DNA from: Epithemia pelagica
Lineage: Eukaryota; Bacillariophyta; Bacillariophyceae; Surirellales; Surirellaceae
Assembly (NCBI GenBank): GCA_946965045.2
Contig: OX337242.1
Span: 1,860,001-1,924,000 of the forward strand
Length of the DNA stretch: 64,000 bases
Reading direction: 5' to 3'
The notes under the pieces were generated by a model that saw only the letters and a list, made by a program, of their open reading frames with translations, made no database searches and was not told the origin of the DNA. Shown in pieces: positions 1 through 10,630 of this stretch (position 1 is its first letter; each line of letters opens with the position of its first letter). The translations under genes were made by a program, and so were the position numbers.

Positions 1-769
1 TCGTGGATCACTATACTGGGCACAGTTTGACCACTATGTGTCTGATCGTGGCTTGCTTGTTGTGGACGGCTGCCGCCTTGCAACTTTCCTTTTTGACCGC
101 TCAAGATTGGTCGACCCTTGCTTCTCGGTTTGGTTGGCGTTCTCAAAGCAATCCATCCTGAAACGCAATGTCACATAAAAACATGGACCACTAGAATTGG
201 AACCATCACGTACATACACTCTAACCACGACCAAGGGACACTGCGAACATGTGAAAGAGACGAACTCTTAGTTCCTGTAGTATGCCATTAAGGAGTACTC
301 ACTGCTCGAGAATTGGTGGGGGCCGTCAGTGACTGGGACGACGCTACAGTTTGTTCTGTTCTTCTTTTGTGGTTGTTGGTCTGACTACGTTTAGTTGGCC
401 TCAACCAATCGCAGTTCCAGGATGCGTCATTTCTGGGCAGTGGACTTATTTCGATTTGTCCTATCAATGAGCTACCATGGGGACATGTCTCCTACATCTC
501 ACCGTACCTGTAGGCATGTTGCTTCCCTAGTAATGGACAGTTTGGATCTTTCCCTCAGCATCTCTTCAAGATTCTCTTCTTTTCTAAGCCCAGGAACGAG
601 AAACTTCCTGTTGAACAGAGGGCGCAGGCCATGATTCCCCTCATTGTTCAACTCTCGTGTGATGACGGTCATCAACACGATGATTACGTATTTGGAATCG
701 GCTACAATTAAGAATGATATTGATTCGTCAACGTTTTCGCCCATTCCGAAACCAATAAAAGCCCTCTAC
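1..769. other. No supported gene (left edge)
   Basis: Only short open frames without recognisable domains occur here. The longest is an 81-codon minus-strand frame at 499-744, which lies just downstream of the monooxygenase and shows no family motif. I see no RNA gene or obvious repeat. Confidence 0.4.
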
Positions 770-2067
770 CTAGACACCATTGAAGACCCAATCTGAAAAC
801 TCTTTCGACCATGGCTCTGCTTGAATGTTCTTGTACACCTTCTCAGCACGATCCCACTGGTCATCCCAAATCCTTCTCACTCGTGGAAGTCGTTCCTTTT
901 CAAAGTCTTTAAGCAATGTTTCAATTACAGCTTTTGTCGGATTCGTCCCTCGAATTTCTCTGAGATGGCGACAAAGGACGGCGCTATCTTCAAATGCCAT
1001 GGAGCCACCTTGCCCGGAAGCTGGTCTCATGCCTGTACAGTTCACAGACGGGGTTAGATTGGTACAAACGAATCTCTGAGCGTGTCATACAAGTAAGATT
1101 GCCTACCATGGGCAGCGTCACCAATCAACGTGATTCGGCCTTTGCCTCCCCATCCGTTTTTGTCATCTTTTGGCAGATCGACCACCTTCAGTTTGACCGC
1201 GTAATTTAATCCATCCTTCTGGCACAACTGTAGAATTGCATTGATTTCTTGCAATTCTTCAGGACTCTCTGCAAATCGCTCGAGGAACTTCTGAGGACTC
1301 GTTACGTCATCAACCGATTCTTGGATCTTTGCACAATTCAAGTTTGCTGTAAAGGCCATGGTTCCAGGGAGTTTGTCGTGGAAGTTGAAAAGAGCATAGT
1401 TCATCGGACCTCGCAAGCGGGTCCCCATGGGAGCAACTGGTATGTTCAAGAACGGACGCAGCAGTTCCGCTTCCTCGCTGTTATCGCTTTCGCTAACAGA
1501 AAGACGAGTGCGCCATGTAAGTATTTTCGGCCACTGTGCCTTGGGCAGTTTTAAGTGGTCTCGAACGCATGAGTTGACTCCATCAGCTCCAATCAACGCC
1601 AACCCTTCCAAGGTCAAAGTCTTATATGAGTCACTCGAAGTGCTTCCCTTGTTTTCTTCCGTTCTTTCTTCGTTCCGTTTCTCTATGGTGACTCTCACAC
1701 AATCGTGCCCATCGACAATTTCTTTGGTGTTACACCCGAGGTGCAATTCGATGGAAGGATTAGCTTCGACTCGTTTCAGCAAAGCGTCGCGACAGTTCCA
1801 CCATGCTACCATAGTACCCCCTGTCTGTGGTATTTCCAGACCAGCCTCTCTCAAATCGTCCGTGATTCCATCATAGAGTTCATCCAGTGCCTTTTTCCCA
1901 TTTCGTTGCACGCCCAGCGTTGCACCAGTTCGGCTAAAATCGACTTGGCGCTCGATCAGAGCAACGGAATAGCCTGCGTTGGCGAGTCCCAGAGAAAGAG
2001 AAAGACCTGCCAATCCAGCACCCACGATAATGATTGTGTTGTTCGCCTCAGTAATGAGGACTGTCAT
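770..2067 (-). CDS. FAD-dependent monooxygenase (salicylate/UbiH-type hydroxylase), two exons
   Basis: Predicted flavoprotein aromatic-ring or related hydroxylase using FAD and NAD(P)H. The N-terminus carries the Rossmann dinucleotide motif GAGLAGLSLSLGLANAGY followed by an acidic ERQ turn. The second FAD motif GDAAHGMRPASGQGG is formed only when two exons are joined. Exon 1 is 1107-2067 and exon 2 is 770-1032; the 74-bp intron (1033-1106) starts GTAGGC and ends GTACAG, and the phases fit (1+2). This gives about 407 residues, normal for the family. The frame is open further upstream to 2088, but 2067 is the first ATG. Substrate cannot be told from sequence. No functionally linked neighbour is visible. 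Confidence 0.88.
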
Positions 2068-2765
2068 GTTGACTGTTGACCGGTTCAAGAGGATGGTATC
2101 AAGTAACTACTCCGTATTTGTAATCCTCGTCCACATTCTCGTTCCAACTTCCAACACTGAGTCAATCTCATTGCAATCCCCATCGCTGGGTGCGTGTGCG
2201 TTGTCCAGCTTCAGTTCGACGTAAACAAATCCCTTTTCTTTTAGTCACGATTTTTCACCGCGGAGGAGTTCTAGGTAGAGACGGCTATGGGCACGATGCA
2301 TGAAGGTAGCAAGAGAAAACCCAACCAAAACTAGATAGGTAGTTAGATTCGCTACTTGTAGTCTCATTGCATCGAATAACCCCTTATTTGATAAGACTTG
2401 GCTTGCCATTAGAGTTGGAGCTTTGGTGGGACTAAGTCTAAGCTTAGGGACTGCACTCCTTCATTCGAGCAAAAGCAGGCAGGCCACAGTCGGTGCGAAG
2501 GCTGCGATTCTCTCACTTCTCTCTCGTTTCGACCAATGCAATGCGAAGCATATAGACAACGTGAGGGAGTGCGAAACGAATTTGATGCTCGTTAGAAATT
2601 CTACGATTCTTGTTCAAATTGATTCGCCATACGTTGAATGCATCATCTTGGATCATAACAGGATGGCCATTTGTACCGTCACATAAGCCATTGCTGTCAT
2701 TTTCTGATTATTATCATAATGCTGTATTATGGACTGGTTCTCTGTCTACCTTCTGAAGTTCGCGT
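2068..2765. other. Intergenic, no gene seen
   Basis: This lies between the monooxygenase start and the end of the ankyrin-type gene. It holds one 87-codon plus-strand frame (2423-2686) with no domain, which I do not count as a gene. The first part should contain the monooxygenase promoter. Confidence 0.4.
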
Positions 2766-4751
2766 TTACCCCTCCATATGACGTGTTTCGTGAACCTCCC
2801 ATTTGACCCCGTCTGTCCTGGCTTCTGGCTTTCTGTTCTGATTGTTCTTGTCACTGTCGTTGGACCTTTGCAAGGGCTCTTGTTCCCTAATGCTATGTAC
2901 CACCACGGTTGGTGTGTCGGTACAAGAATTTTGTGGAGCAGCGACGGCCAAGGAGACAAGCGTGTGTTGATACATGTCGGCCAATGAGGACGAGACTGTG
3001 GGGGCTGCCATTGTGGTTCCATTCTCACTGTCTGCCAAGGAAAAGGGATCCGTAAAGGCATCCACAAGGGGTTGGAGACTGGACGTCCAGAATACATGGA
3101 CCACCCAGTCCCACCACCATTGCAGGGGATCCAACCACGACCACCCTCGAACTGCATGCGTAACTATGCCCTGAATCACATGAATTTCGTTGGGCATACC
3201 GCCCTTGTTCTTGACACCGTCCAGGTGGCGGTACAAGGACTGGCCAAACTCTGCCCTCTCCTCCTCGCTACTGTTTACGGTGTTGGTGTCGTTTCTTGAC
3301 AAACGAGAACTTGAACCTGTGGGTGGTGTGGTGACAATCAATCGCGGTGACGGTGGCTGTTTTGGGTGATGTGGTGGTGCCTTTGTAAACAAGGATTGGT
3401 GATGTCGGCTCAACTGGTTGCTCACTGTCGCCCAAAGGGGACCCAAGGCAAATGGGAACGTGCCACCGTCTTTTTTATTGCCTGTGACACAGCACTCCAC
3501 TGATTGATGATCCGTGGTTGGAGGTGGGAGGAGCAACAACACACGATTCACTCCCACGGTAGGCAATGGAGTTTCGCCCAATGGTGTGTTATTCGTATTT
3601 TGGTGGGATTGTAGGTCTTCGAATGAGCATTGTTCGTCCTCCTGAACAAGGACACCTCGGACCTTGTCGTTGCCCGTTGCTTGTTGAAGCGACTTGACAA
3701 AGTCTTGAACCAACTGGGTGGACTTTTTGATTGTGCATTCAGCGGCCCGCTCCTTTGTCGGTTTCATATGGCTAGTGTCCTCCACCATGACAACCATGAC
3801 CACCACACAGTGACCTTGTTTTAAAATGGAATGAATGACACTGTAGGCATTGGGATACGCTCGTTTCTTGGAGGATGGGGAGGACAACGAGGACATGGAT
3901 GACTTGGTGTGGTTGTTATTGGTTTCCAGTTTCGTTTGCAAGGTCGATTGCAACAGATTCTGTTGAGTTCCATTTGCGTCCTTGGGATCAACCCATAGGG
4001 GCAGGACAACCGTAATGGTTTGTACCAATTGATATTGACTGGTTGGCAAGAGTGATTTCGTAGTAGTGGTCGGAGTAGTACTATCATCATGATGGTAATA
4101 ATACTGTAACAAGTGTGTCACCATTGAGTGTAAGCCATGGTGCAGGGCATATTCCATGGGAGTGCAGTCGGTAAACTGTTCCTTTAGTAACAGCAAGGAC
4201 GACAGGGATGAATGATGAATGTTGTTGTCATTGCCATTCTTGTTGTTGTTGGTAAATTCCTTCTGGTTGTGGCTGCGCTGTTGCTCCAGTTGATAATGAT
4301 GGTGGACCAACACATCCACCACATTGGCATGCCCTTGTCGAAGGGCTTCGAAAATGGGAGCACTCATGTATTCGGGATGTTGAAAGGTTTGGTCGACCTG
4401 TGTTTGTTCCAAGTAATAACGAATCAAGGCCTCTTCATTATCACCACAAGCTCGAAACAAATCTTTCCAATTGCCATGATCATTGTGGTAATGCGAACAA
4501 CGGACCGTGGAGGACGACATGAGAAGGAGGGGTTGAAGAATAGTTTGAACAAGCAGACAACACCAACCAAGTCGAACGAAAATTGTGTGTTTGTTTGGAT
4601 CTGTCTGTGAGATATTTTCTCCTTTCTTCAAGTGATAGTCGTCCTTTTTCTCCGTTCCAGCGAGTGATTCCTGACTCGTCCTTGACGGAACATCGACTCT
4701 CTCTGGTTCAAAGCTCTTGGGCTCCTCATGGCCGTGGTGCTGTTCTTGCAT
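2766..4751 (-). CDS. Ankyrin-repeat-like protein with N-terminal hydrophobic segment, function unknown
   Basis: A 661-residue frame starting at an ATG. Residues about 57-79 form a hydrophobic stretch that may be a membrane anchor or late signal sequence. Residues about 94-220 contain degenerate ankyrin-type helical pairs (APIFEALRQGHANVVDVLV and PMEYALHHGLHSMVTHLLQ) separated by an Asn-rich insert. The C-terminal half has hydrophobic strands (VVVMVVMV, VNRVLLLLPPP, LIVTTPPTG) and a Trp-rich stretch near LDPLQWWWDWVVHVFW. This looks like a folded domain, perhaps a decayed Rossmann fold, but I cannot assign it. His/Thr/Ser/Asn-rich runs are typical of diatom proteins. An alternative ATG lies just after the hydrophobic segment. 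Ankyrin assignment is moderate; the overall role is unknown. Confidence 0.6.
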   Translation of the reverse strand: MQEQHHGHEEPKSFEPERVDVPSRTSQESLAGTEKKDDYHLKKGENISQTDPNKHTIFVRLGWCCLLVQTILQPLLLMSSSTVRCSHYHNDHGNWKDLFRACGDNEEALIRYYLEQTQVDQTFQHPEYMSAPIFEALRQGHANVVDVLVHHHYQLEQQRSHNQKEFTNNNKNGNDNNIHHSSLSSLLLLKEQFTDCTPMEYALHHGLHSMVTHLLQYYYHHDDSTTPTTTTKSLLPTSQYQLVQTITVVLPLWVDPKDANGTQQNLLQSTLQTKLETNNNHTKSSMSSLSSPSSKKRAYPNAYSVIHSILKQGHCVVVMVVMVEDTSHMKPTKERAAECTIKKSTQLVQDFVKSLQQATGNDKVRGVLVQEDEQCSFEDLQSHQNTNNTPLGETPLPTVGVNRVLLLLPPPTTDHQSVECCVTGNKKDGGTFPFALGPLWATVSNQLSRHHQSLFTKAPPHHPKQPPSPRLIVTTPPTGSSSRLSRNDTNTVNSSEEERAEFGQSLYRHLDGVKNKGGMPNEIHVIQGIVTHAVRGWSWLDPLQWWWDWVVHVFWTSSLQPLVDAFTDPFSLADSENGTTMAAPTVSSSLADMYQHTLVSLAVAAPQNSCTDTPTVVVHSIREQEPLQRSNDSDKNNQNRKPEARTDGVKWEVHETRHMEG

Positions 4752-5124
4752 GTTCCCACTCGTTCCATGGATGCGTGGGCATCGAGTTCATGACTCGGAA
4801 GAAGATCCGGAACCTCGTCATCCAAATATATATGCGATTCGAAAGCGACTAGGTGGACTCATCGGTCGCATCGACAGAATTTCCATCTGCTAACTACTGC
4901 CAACTGCCAACCACTAGTCTATCAAGACGCACGATGTCGGCCGTGTTGCGTTTGCTCTGCAATGAAAAAATGAAAAAGGATAGAGTGTAGAGTGAAAGAG
5001 GGCAAGAACCAACAATTCATCATGAAGCAAAACGCAACGTAGGAACGATTGTTCCATGATGAGTTTGTATCCCAACATGTACCCCCGACCCCTTCTAGGT
5101 TGCCCTTGAACTCCAAAAGATTAG

Positions 5125-5205
5125 CGACACGTGCAGGACTCGAACCTACGCGGGTGACCCCAATCGATTTCTAGTCGATCGCCTTAACCGCTCGGCCAAC
5201 GTATC
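5125..5205 (-). tRNA. tRNA-Ser(AGA), type II, no intron
   Basis: The minus strand reads a complete cloverleaf. The 5' acceptor strand GATACGT pairs with 3' ACGTGTC with one G-T wobble. The D-arm is GGCCGAGCGGTTAAGGC, and the anticodon stem ATCGA/TCGAT encloses the loop CTAGAAA with anticodon AGA. A long variable arm and a T-arm with GGTTCGAGTCC follow. The long variable arm and the anticodon fit a serine isoacceptor. The 3' CCA is not encoded, as expected for a eukaryotic nuclear tRNA. Confidence 0.95.
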
Positions 5206-5571
5206 TATTCTCTGTGAAAGGCGATCATCTTAAGGTATACAAAGATCTTTGATTCTTCTCTTAACACGTCGTCACGCAGTGGGGGTTGGATTCTCAAATG
5301 ATTCGGGGTCGCCCGCCATCGTCATGACAAGACGAGCGCGACAGAGGATGAGGAGATAGGAGAGATGATTACAAATTACCTATAGGACAGAACAAACAAC
5401 ACCCCAAAACAAACAAGTCGGACACCGAAGCAGCGTCAGAGTAGCCTTCCAATACTATTGTGTGCCTCTGGGAACAAGAGGTGCTTGGCGATCACGGCTT
5501 GTCTCGTGTCTCCCAACTTCTTCTCCTGCTTCGATCGCCCCGATAACCCTTCTGTGTAACAGGAGAACACA
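5206..5571. other. Intergenic, no gene seen
   Basis: Lies between the tRNA-Ser and the Cys-module membrane protein. It should hold the tRNA 5' flank and the promoter of the plus-strand gene at 5572. No open frame or repeat of note. Confidence 0.4.
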
Positions 5572-7248
5572 ATGATTAGCACTGCTGCAATGTCAAGGTG
5601 GCGGTCGTTTGGATGGAATCGTCGTTGGACCATGCTGTGCACTCTCTTCCTGCTCGCCCACCACTTGGGATCCTGCTCGTCGTCCTCCTCCTCCTCGATC
5701 AAGATACCGATTCATCATCACGAGGCTCGATTGGGTGCCTGTTGGAATGCCGAATCCAATGTCTATCACTGTGCCATGAAAGCATCGCAATGCCAAACTC
5801 GGCATGTCGTACAACAAGGACAAGAAAAAGAAGAAGAGTATGTGGTGCCCGGTGAAACATGGATTCCTCCGTCCGCCTTGCCAAAGGACCATGCCTGTAC
5901 CTGTGCCACAACACCCTTGTGGTCGGGCACTACCTGTCCTCGTCGTACCACCAGCAGCGCCCATGAACCTTGTTGGGCCAATCTCGAACAGCAGAACGAC
6001 GACGACAAGTGTCCAAACGACCAAGAGGAGGCCAAGACGAATATGGCCACCCACACACCATCCATGCAGTGTGGGTGTCAACGTTCTGGAACACTCGAAA
6101 CTACTACAACTACGACTACCTCCACGTCGGCAGTCCCCACGACGACGAAATGGGTAACCTTACAACAGCAACCGCCACCGCACACAACCCAATCAAACGA
6201 CCCGCCATCAGAAGAGGATTGGACCCGGTATGGCACCTGTCAAAATACGAGGAATCCTCACGAGTATTATTGTGCCATCGAACCACAAGCCTGTCAGTAC
6301 GACTTTTCGGCCGATTTGGATCCGACCGGGAGTGTGGCGCCCCATTCATGGATCTCGCCGCACGACATCCACCAGAACCCGAATAACGACCATTCGGCCT
6401 GCACGTGCCATCAAGTTCCGTTGGGTGCCTGTGTGGTCCAATCCCCCGACGACGAGGTCCAGTTTACCTGTGCCGTGTCGGCCGACGATTGTGCCGCATC
6501 GTCCGCATGGCATGTCTATTATCCACCCATTCGTTTTCATTTGTTGCAACAAGTCTTGCATCAACAAGGTCGTCTCGCTCATGTCATGCAGTGTCGCTTG
6601 TGTTGTGGTTCCGAGCAGCAGCAGCAGCAGGAACGACCGACCCATGTCGTCCTGCCCACCACCCCACAGGAGCATTCCGCTCCAAGTACTACAAATGCCA
6701 GCCTGTGGAGTTCCTTGTTGTATCCCAATACGAGTAGCAATACCAGTGATGTCATGGAGACAACCAACGACGACGACAACAACAAGAATAAGGTTCATTG
6801 GATGGTACTGTTGGCCGTGGCCCCACTCCTCTTGTTGGCATTGGCGGGGCGACAATTGTACCTGGTGGCCACACGAGTCTTGGTCCATCCACCTTCCAAA
6901 GCAGATTTACCAAACCCAGATCCGAAAAACTCGCATCCAGCCACGAAACACACAAGCACTGGTTCTCCCACAAACCCACCACAACATGAGGAGGACGAAG
7001 ATGACGACGAACTGTTCAGGGCCGCCACCATTGCGCCCACATGGAAACAACAACAACAACGAAAAAACGGCAAGTCGCTGCAGTTTCAAGACGATGCCGA
7101 GGTGTATGATGCCAAGACGGGGACGCGTCGTCCTCGCTTTGCCCGTGTCTTTGTTCAAGACAAGAAGGACCAAAAGAAGGACCACGAAACGGAGGGGGAA
7201 TCCATGGACGAAATTTCCGCCATGATTGAAGGACTCTTTTCGGAATAG
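5572..7248 (+). CDS. Type I membrane protein with three Cys-rich extracellular modules, unknown function
   Basis: A 558-residue intronless frame. A signal peptide is likely: basic N-terminus, hydrophobic TMLCTLFLLAHHLGSC at about 20-35, then polyserine. The ectodomain holds three related modules starting near residues 55, 220 and 283. Each has the pattern G-x-C, a short spacer, Y/F-x-C-A and a further Cys. Modules 1 and 2 also share W-I-x-P and end in D-H-x-C-T-C. One transmembrane helix lies at about 408-433 (MVLLAVAPLLLLALAG), followed by an acidic and Gln-rich cytoplasmic tail of about 125 residues. I do not recognise the module from a named family. The topology suggests a cell-surface or silica-deposition-vesicle membrane protein, but that is inference. 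Confidence 0.75.
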   Translation: MISTAAMSRWRSFGWNRRWTMLCTLFLLAHHLGSCSSSSSSSIKIPIHHHEARLGACWNAESNVYHCAMKASQCQTRHVVQQGQEKEEEYVVPGETWIPPSALPKDHACTCATTPLWSGTTCPRRTTSSAHEPCWANLEQQNDDDKCPNDQEEAKTNMATHTPSMQCGCQRSGTLETTTTTTTSTSAVPTTTKWVTLQQQPPPHTTQSNDPPSEEDWTRYGTCQNTRNPHEYYCAIEPQACQYDFSADLDPTGSVAPHSWISPHDIHQNPNNDHSACTCHQVPLGACVVQSPDDEVQFTCAVSADDCAASSAWHVYYPPIRFHLLQQVLHQQGRLAHVMQCRLCCGSEQQQQQERPTHVVLPTTPQEHSAPSTTNASLWSSLLYPNTSSNTSDVMETTNDDDNNKNKVHWMVLLAVAPLLLLALAGRQLYLVATRVLVHPPSKADLPNPDPKNSHPATKHTSTGSPTNPPQHEEDEDDDELFRAATIAPTWKQQQQRKNGKSLQFQDDAEVYDAKTGTRRPRFARVFVQDKKDQKKDHETEGESMDEISAMIEGLFSE

Positions 7249-8425
7249 TCATTCTTTTGGGGGGGGGGGAGAGGCGGTGCCCAATGGCTGAGATGATTCT
7301 ACTAGAACTAGATGGTTGGAGGGTTTGTGGCCCTTGGTTGGGGATAGGCCAAGGTAAATCACACACAAGCCCTTGGAAGAGGGAGAACGCATGTGTGTGG
7401 TGCATTTGTGGCTAATGGGAGACCACCCAACCATGGATCGTTCACTCTCACTGGATGATGATGATGATGAATGGGGGGAGAGGGAGTTTGTCGATGGACG
7501 ACGCTCCACAAAAAAGTCCAAATACGATGAGTTTCCTTTTCGTTTCAACCTACCTAGACAGTGCTCTTGAATGTGTGCATTTCAACAAGAAAGGTCTCTA
7601 GCTAGGAGTGTTTCGATTCGATTTCTACATCATGACCACAAGGGCAATATGGTGCCACTTGGAACTTGGAAGGAACTCTAGCTATAGCTACCTACCTAGC
7701 CTCTCTAGCGCCGCTATGTAGATAACAGTACTTCGAAAATTTATGTCAAAAGGCAATAGTAATACTGGGAATAAAACAGGGACTCTCGTAACTGTGTTCT
7801 TGGAATTTAACCATCAAACACACATCCATCATCACATGGTCATGGAGTACAAGGTACAAAGCGTACATACACCTCAATCACCAATCCCATTTCCCATTAC
7901 CCATTAGGTAGCCAGTGGCCAGAAAACAATACGGAATCTTCCATCCAGGGTTCTTGAATTGGGAAGCAATTAATATAACATAAAAGTTGTGGACGGTTCT
8001 TCTATTATTTGTCGAAGATTATCCCCCGAGACACCAAGGCGCGCACCGTAGAGAGCGATGGAAGGGAACAAAAAAAGAGAAATAGAAGAACTTGGAACGA
8101 CGCCTTGCTTTGGCGACAGACAACGGGGAAAGGAGAAGTACTATTCATGCTTCAATATTGTTTATTGTTGGAGAAAAAGCCAACGATGAATGAGCACTCT
8201 GCTCCCTTGTTTCGAGATAAGAGAAGGCACTGAACAACTGGTTGTGTGCAGCACGTAACGTGTTGAGATCATCAGCTTTCGACTAACTGGTCGACCCCTT
8301 CATCTCTGGCTGTGGTGTTTGTAATACGAAGGAGAGCTCTTTCGCAGTTCTCCGCATAAAAGACATGGTTTCCAATGCGACTCTTTTTCAGGCCTGGAGT
8401 AAGTGCGAGTAGCAAATGAACGCCT
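7249..8425. other. Intergenic, no convincing gene
   Basis: Starts with a run of ten G residues about 10 bases after the preceding stop codon. It contains only short frames (7373-7570, 8009-8233) without domains. No RNA gene or inverted repeat recognised. Confidence 0.4.
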
Positions 8426-9529
8426 TTGCCGCAATGTCAACAAGAACCACTTTCCTTACACCACCTGCTGCATTTGAAAGTGGTCTTTCTCTCCCTCTTG
8501 TTCTGTTTGATTGCAGTCGTTGGACTCTACGTGATGCTCCGTTTGGAATCGAGCGGAGACCAAGAAAAGATTCTCGACTACCAGTTGACCATTTTCTTCA
8601 TGTACCTGTACTTACGTCTTGTCCTTCACTCCATAACGCACAAGATACTCAAGTCTACAAGCCAAATTTATGCCAACATGCCCGATAGTCTGCAGAGCGA
8701 TTGTGCTTTTATGTGCGTAGATGGTCCTTGCTTCTTGATGTGGGCGCCTGTGATTCTGTATTGCGTGATTGTGATCCTCCATGAGCAAGATCTTCAAGCC
8801 GTGAGAGCACGATCCGCTACCTACCAGTTGGATCGCTTCATTCACGTATTCAAGGGGATTCGAGTCGACCGTCTTCTCCATCACTTTCTCTCCTGCGCAT
8901 GGATACTTTTTCATTTGGAATGGACAACGGAACCATTTTTGGACTACTCCTTCATCCTGATTGCTTGGTCCCTTGACGTGTTTGCTCGCATGTGGTATTG
9001 GTGGTGTTTTGTCGCCCGGTTGACACGACGACATGCACGCAAATCCACTGTTTGGAAGCTCCATTCCGGTCAGGGTGCCGATTACATCATCATCCCCAGT
9101 TCTCCACAGCGCATGGCGTTTTACGGAAAACTGGTTTTTCTTTATTTTTGCCTCAACTGGATAACCGCAGTCACTCTGGAAGCCATTTATTTGAACCGGT
9201 ACAAGGATGAGACTCACCTGCTCTGGAAGGTCATACTGTACCCTTTGCCGGCAGTTTTCCTTGTCTTGGACAAGGCATTTGTTGTCAACTTTTCCAAGTA
9301 TGCCAAAGAGAGTTACTGGACGTTTCTGTTAAAGTCGGATCCGCCGGGTGAGAAAGAGAAGGAAGCTACCACAACTTCGCATGACTCCACCGATGACGAT
9401 TCCACCAGCCGAACTAGCACAGCCGACTTGGCATTCAATTCTACTAGCCGAGCCATTCGTATGGACGACATTTTGGAAGAACCCAGCGGCTTTATGACTG
9501 AGAAATGCGGACCTTCGGACAACGTGTAG
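8426..9529 (+). CDS. Multi-spanning membrane protein, unknown (5' end uncertain)
   Basis: About 367 codons are open. There are five to six hydrophobic segments, for example VVFLSLLFCLIAVVGLYVML, FLMWAPVILYCVIVIL, FLSCAWILFHL, LVFLYFCLNWITAVTL and VILYPLPAVFLVLD. A hydrophilic Ser/Thr/Asp-rich tail of about 60 residues follows. An in-frame TGA at 8417 lies just upstream and the first in-frame ATG is 8534, inside the first hydrophobic segment. An ATG in another frame at 8416 could start the protein if a small intron or frameshift lies near 8480. No family recognised; a transporter or channel-like role is possible but unsupported. Confidence 0.55.
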   Translation: MPQCQQEPLSLHHLLHLKVVFLSLLFCLIAVVGLYVMLRLESSGDQEKILDYQLTIFFMYLYLRLVLHSITHKILKSTSQIYANMPDSLQSDCAFMCVDGPCFLMWAPVILYCVIVILHEQDLQAVRARSATYQLDRFIHVFKGIRVDRLLHHFLSCAWILFHLEWTTEPFLDYSFILIAWSLDVFARMWYWWCFVARLTRRHARKSTVWKLHSGQGADYIIIPSSPQRMAFYGKLVFLYFCLNWITAVTLEAIYLNRYKDETHLLWKVILYPLPAVFLVLDKAFVVNFSKYAKESYWTFLLKSDPPGEKEKEATTTSHDSTDDDSTSRTSTADLAFNSTSRAIRMDDILEEPSGFMTEKCGPSDNV

Positions 9530-10011
9530 AGCTTTTTTGACCCTTGAACCACCACACCCGAGTCTCTGGACAATTGGTTGGGCTGCGTCCAGTGGCAATG
9601 GAATCCAGCCTTGTAGCAAGTACCAGTCGGCGGTTTCGTATAATTTCTTCGAGGTCCATCAATGACAACGCCATTCGATCACCATGAAAGAACAATAATT
9701 GATTCATGACTTTGTAGCATGAGCGTGTTAAATTCAATTTTCGCCATGACCTGCCTTTCCCGTCGTTGATCCTCTTCCTTAACAATCATATATAGATCAT
9801 GTTTCTCTACCTCTACTTCTGGACCATTGCAATAATCGTTTGGAAAGAGAACGGACCAAAGACTCCGTCCAGAAAAGGTGATCACCATTGCGGTTTGTTG
9901 GCATGGAGTTTGGGGGGATGTGCGACCCCTCCAACAATGAATAGAGGCTAGGTTTTCAGTAATCTCACTTTGATATCTATGGAAATTTCGGCAAAATCCA
10001 GAGGGGGTGGA
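9530..10011 (-). pseudogene. Degenerate coding-like region at the hAT insertion site
   Basis: Two overlapping minus-strand frames (9679-10014 and 9492-9785) look as if they were one coding stretch broken by a frameshift near 9710-9730. Both have normal amino-acid composition but no recognised domain. The hAT element inserted directly upstream of it. When the two flanks (up to 10019 and from 17104) are considered together, the frame continues into the right flank for about 25 codons before a stop. Weak evidence; it may not be a gene. Confidence 0.25.
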
Positions 10012-10019
10012 CATGGGAT
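10012..10019. repeat. hAT target-site duplication, left copy (CATGGGAT)
   Basis: The 8 bp CATGGGAT directly precede the left inverted end and recur exactly after the right end at 17096-17103. Eight bases is the hAT-specific duplication length. Confidence 0.95.
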
Positions 10020-10031
10020 CAGGGTCTGGAA
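10020..10031 (+). repeat. hAT terminal inverted repeat, left
   Basis: CAGGGTCTGGAA is an exact inverted match to the right end. Similarity fades after about 15 bp. Confidence 0.9.
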
Positions 10032-10059
10032 TTCAAAAAGTGGGACTTTAATGACTTTA

Positions 10060-10360
10060 GGGAATGTAACTTAAATTTAGCTTGAATTAAGCCATTCAAT
10101 TGAAATCCTCCTCCTTTACTTTCATTGAATTTCACAATCCACTCAACTCAATACCGATTTTTTCTTGGATTCACTATTCCGATTCAAGTCTCATCATCTC
10201 AGACGGGGAATGTCAATTCCCTAATTCAATTCCCAATTCTCTAAAATAGACACTTCCCAATTCCATTCAATTCACTTTATCAGACGATATCAATTCCCAA
10301 TCCAATCCAATTCCTTCTTACTCACTATAAGAATTTGAGAATCCAATCAATTTTCTCCTA
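10060..10360 (+). repeat. hAT subterminal AATTC-rich repeats, left
   Basis: Dense short repeats of the type TTCAATTCCCAATTC. The same motifs in reverse complement fill 16,690-17,060 at the other end. This is the usual arrangement for multiple subterminal transposase-binding sites of hAT elements (family knowledge; binding itself is inferred). Confidence 0.6.
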
Positions 10361-10630
10361 CGCACAGATGGAATTACCATTCTCCCCCCAATGTGTCATG
10401 TGAATTACGTTTCTATACAATATCACACAGTGACCCTACCTTCAACCGCCTCATCTTTGTGACTTGTGACACTCTCTTACCTCTCACCTCTACCGTCCAT
10501 CCACCAATCCTTCAACAGTTCATTGTCTGTTGCAGCTTGCAACTTGCAACACATGGTGTCTGGCTTGATTGTGCCTCTTAATCATCTTCAAAGCCCAGCA
10601 TCCTTGTCCACCCTATCTGGATCTACCATC

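Noticed and set aside
499-744. 81-codon minus-strand frame next to the monooxygenase
   Set aside because: No domain, and it is not needed to complete the monooxygenase, which already ends at a stop at normal length.
6230-7225. 331-codon plus-strand frame overlapping the Cys-module protein
   Set aside because: Out-of-frame shadow rich in Arg, Pro, Thr and Trp; the overlapping frame has signal peptide, Cys modules and a transmembrane helix.
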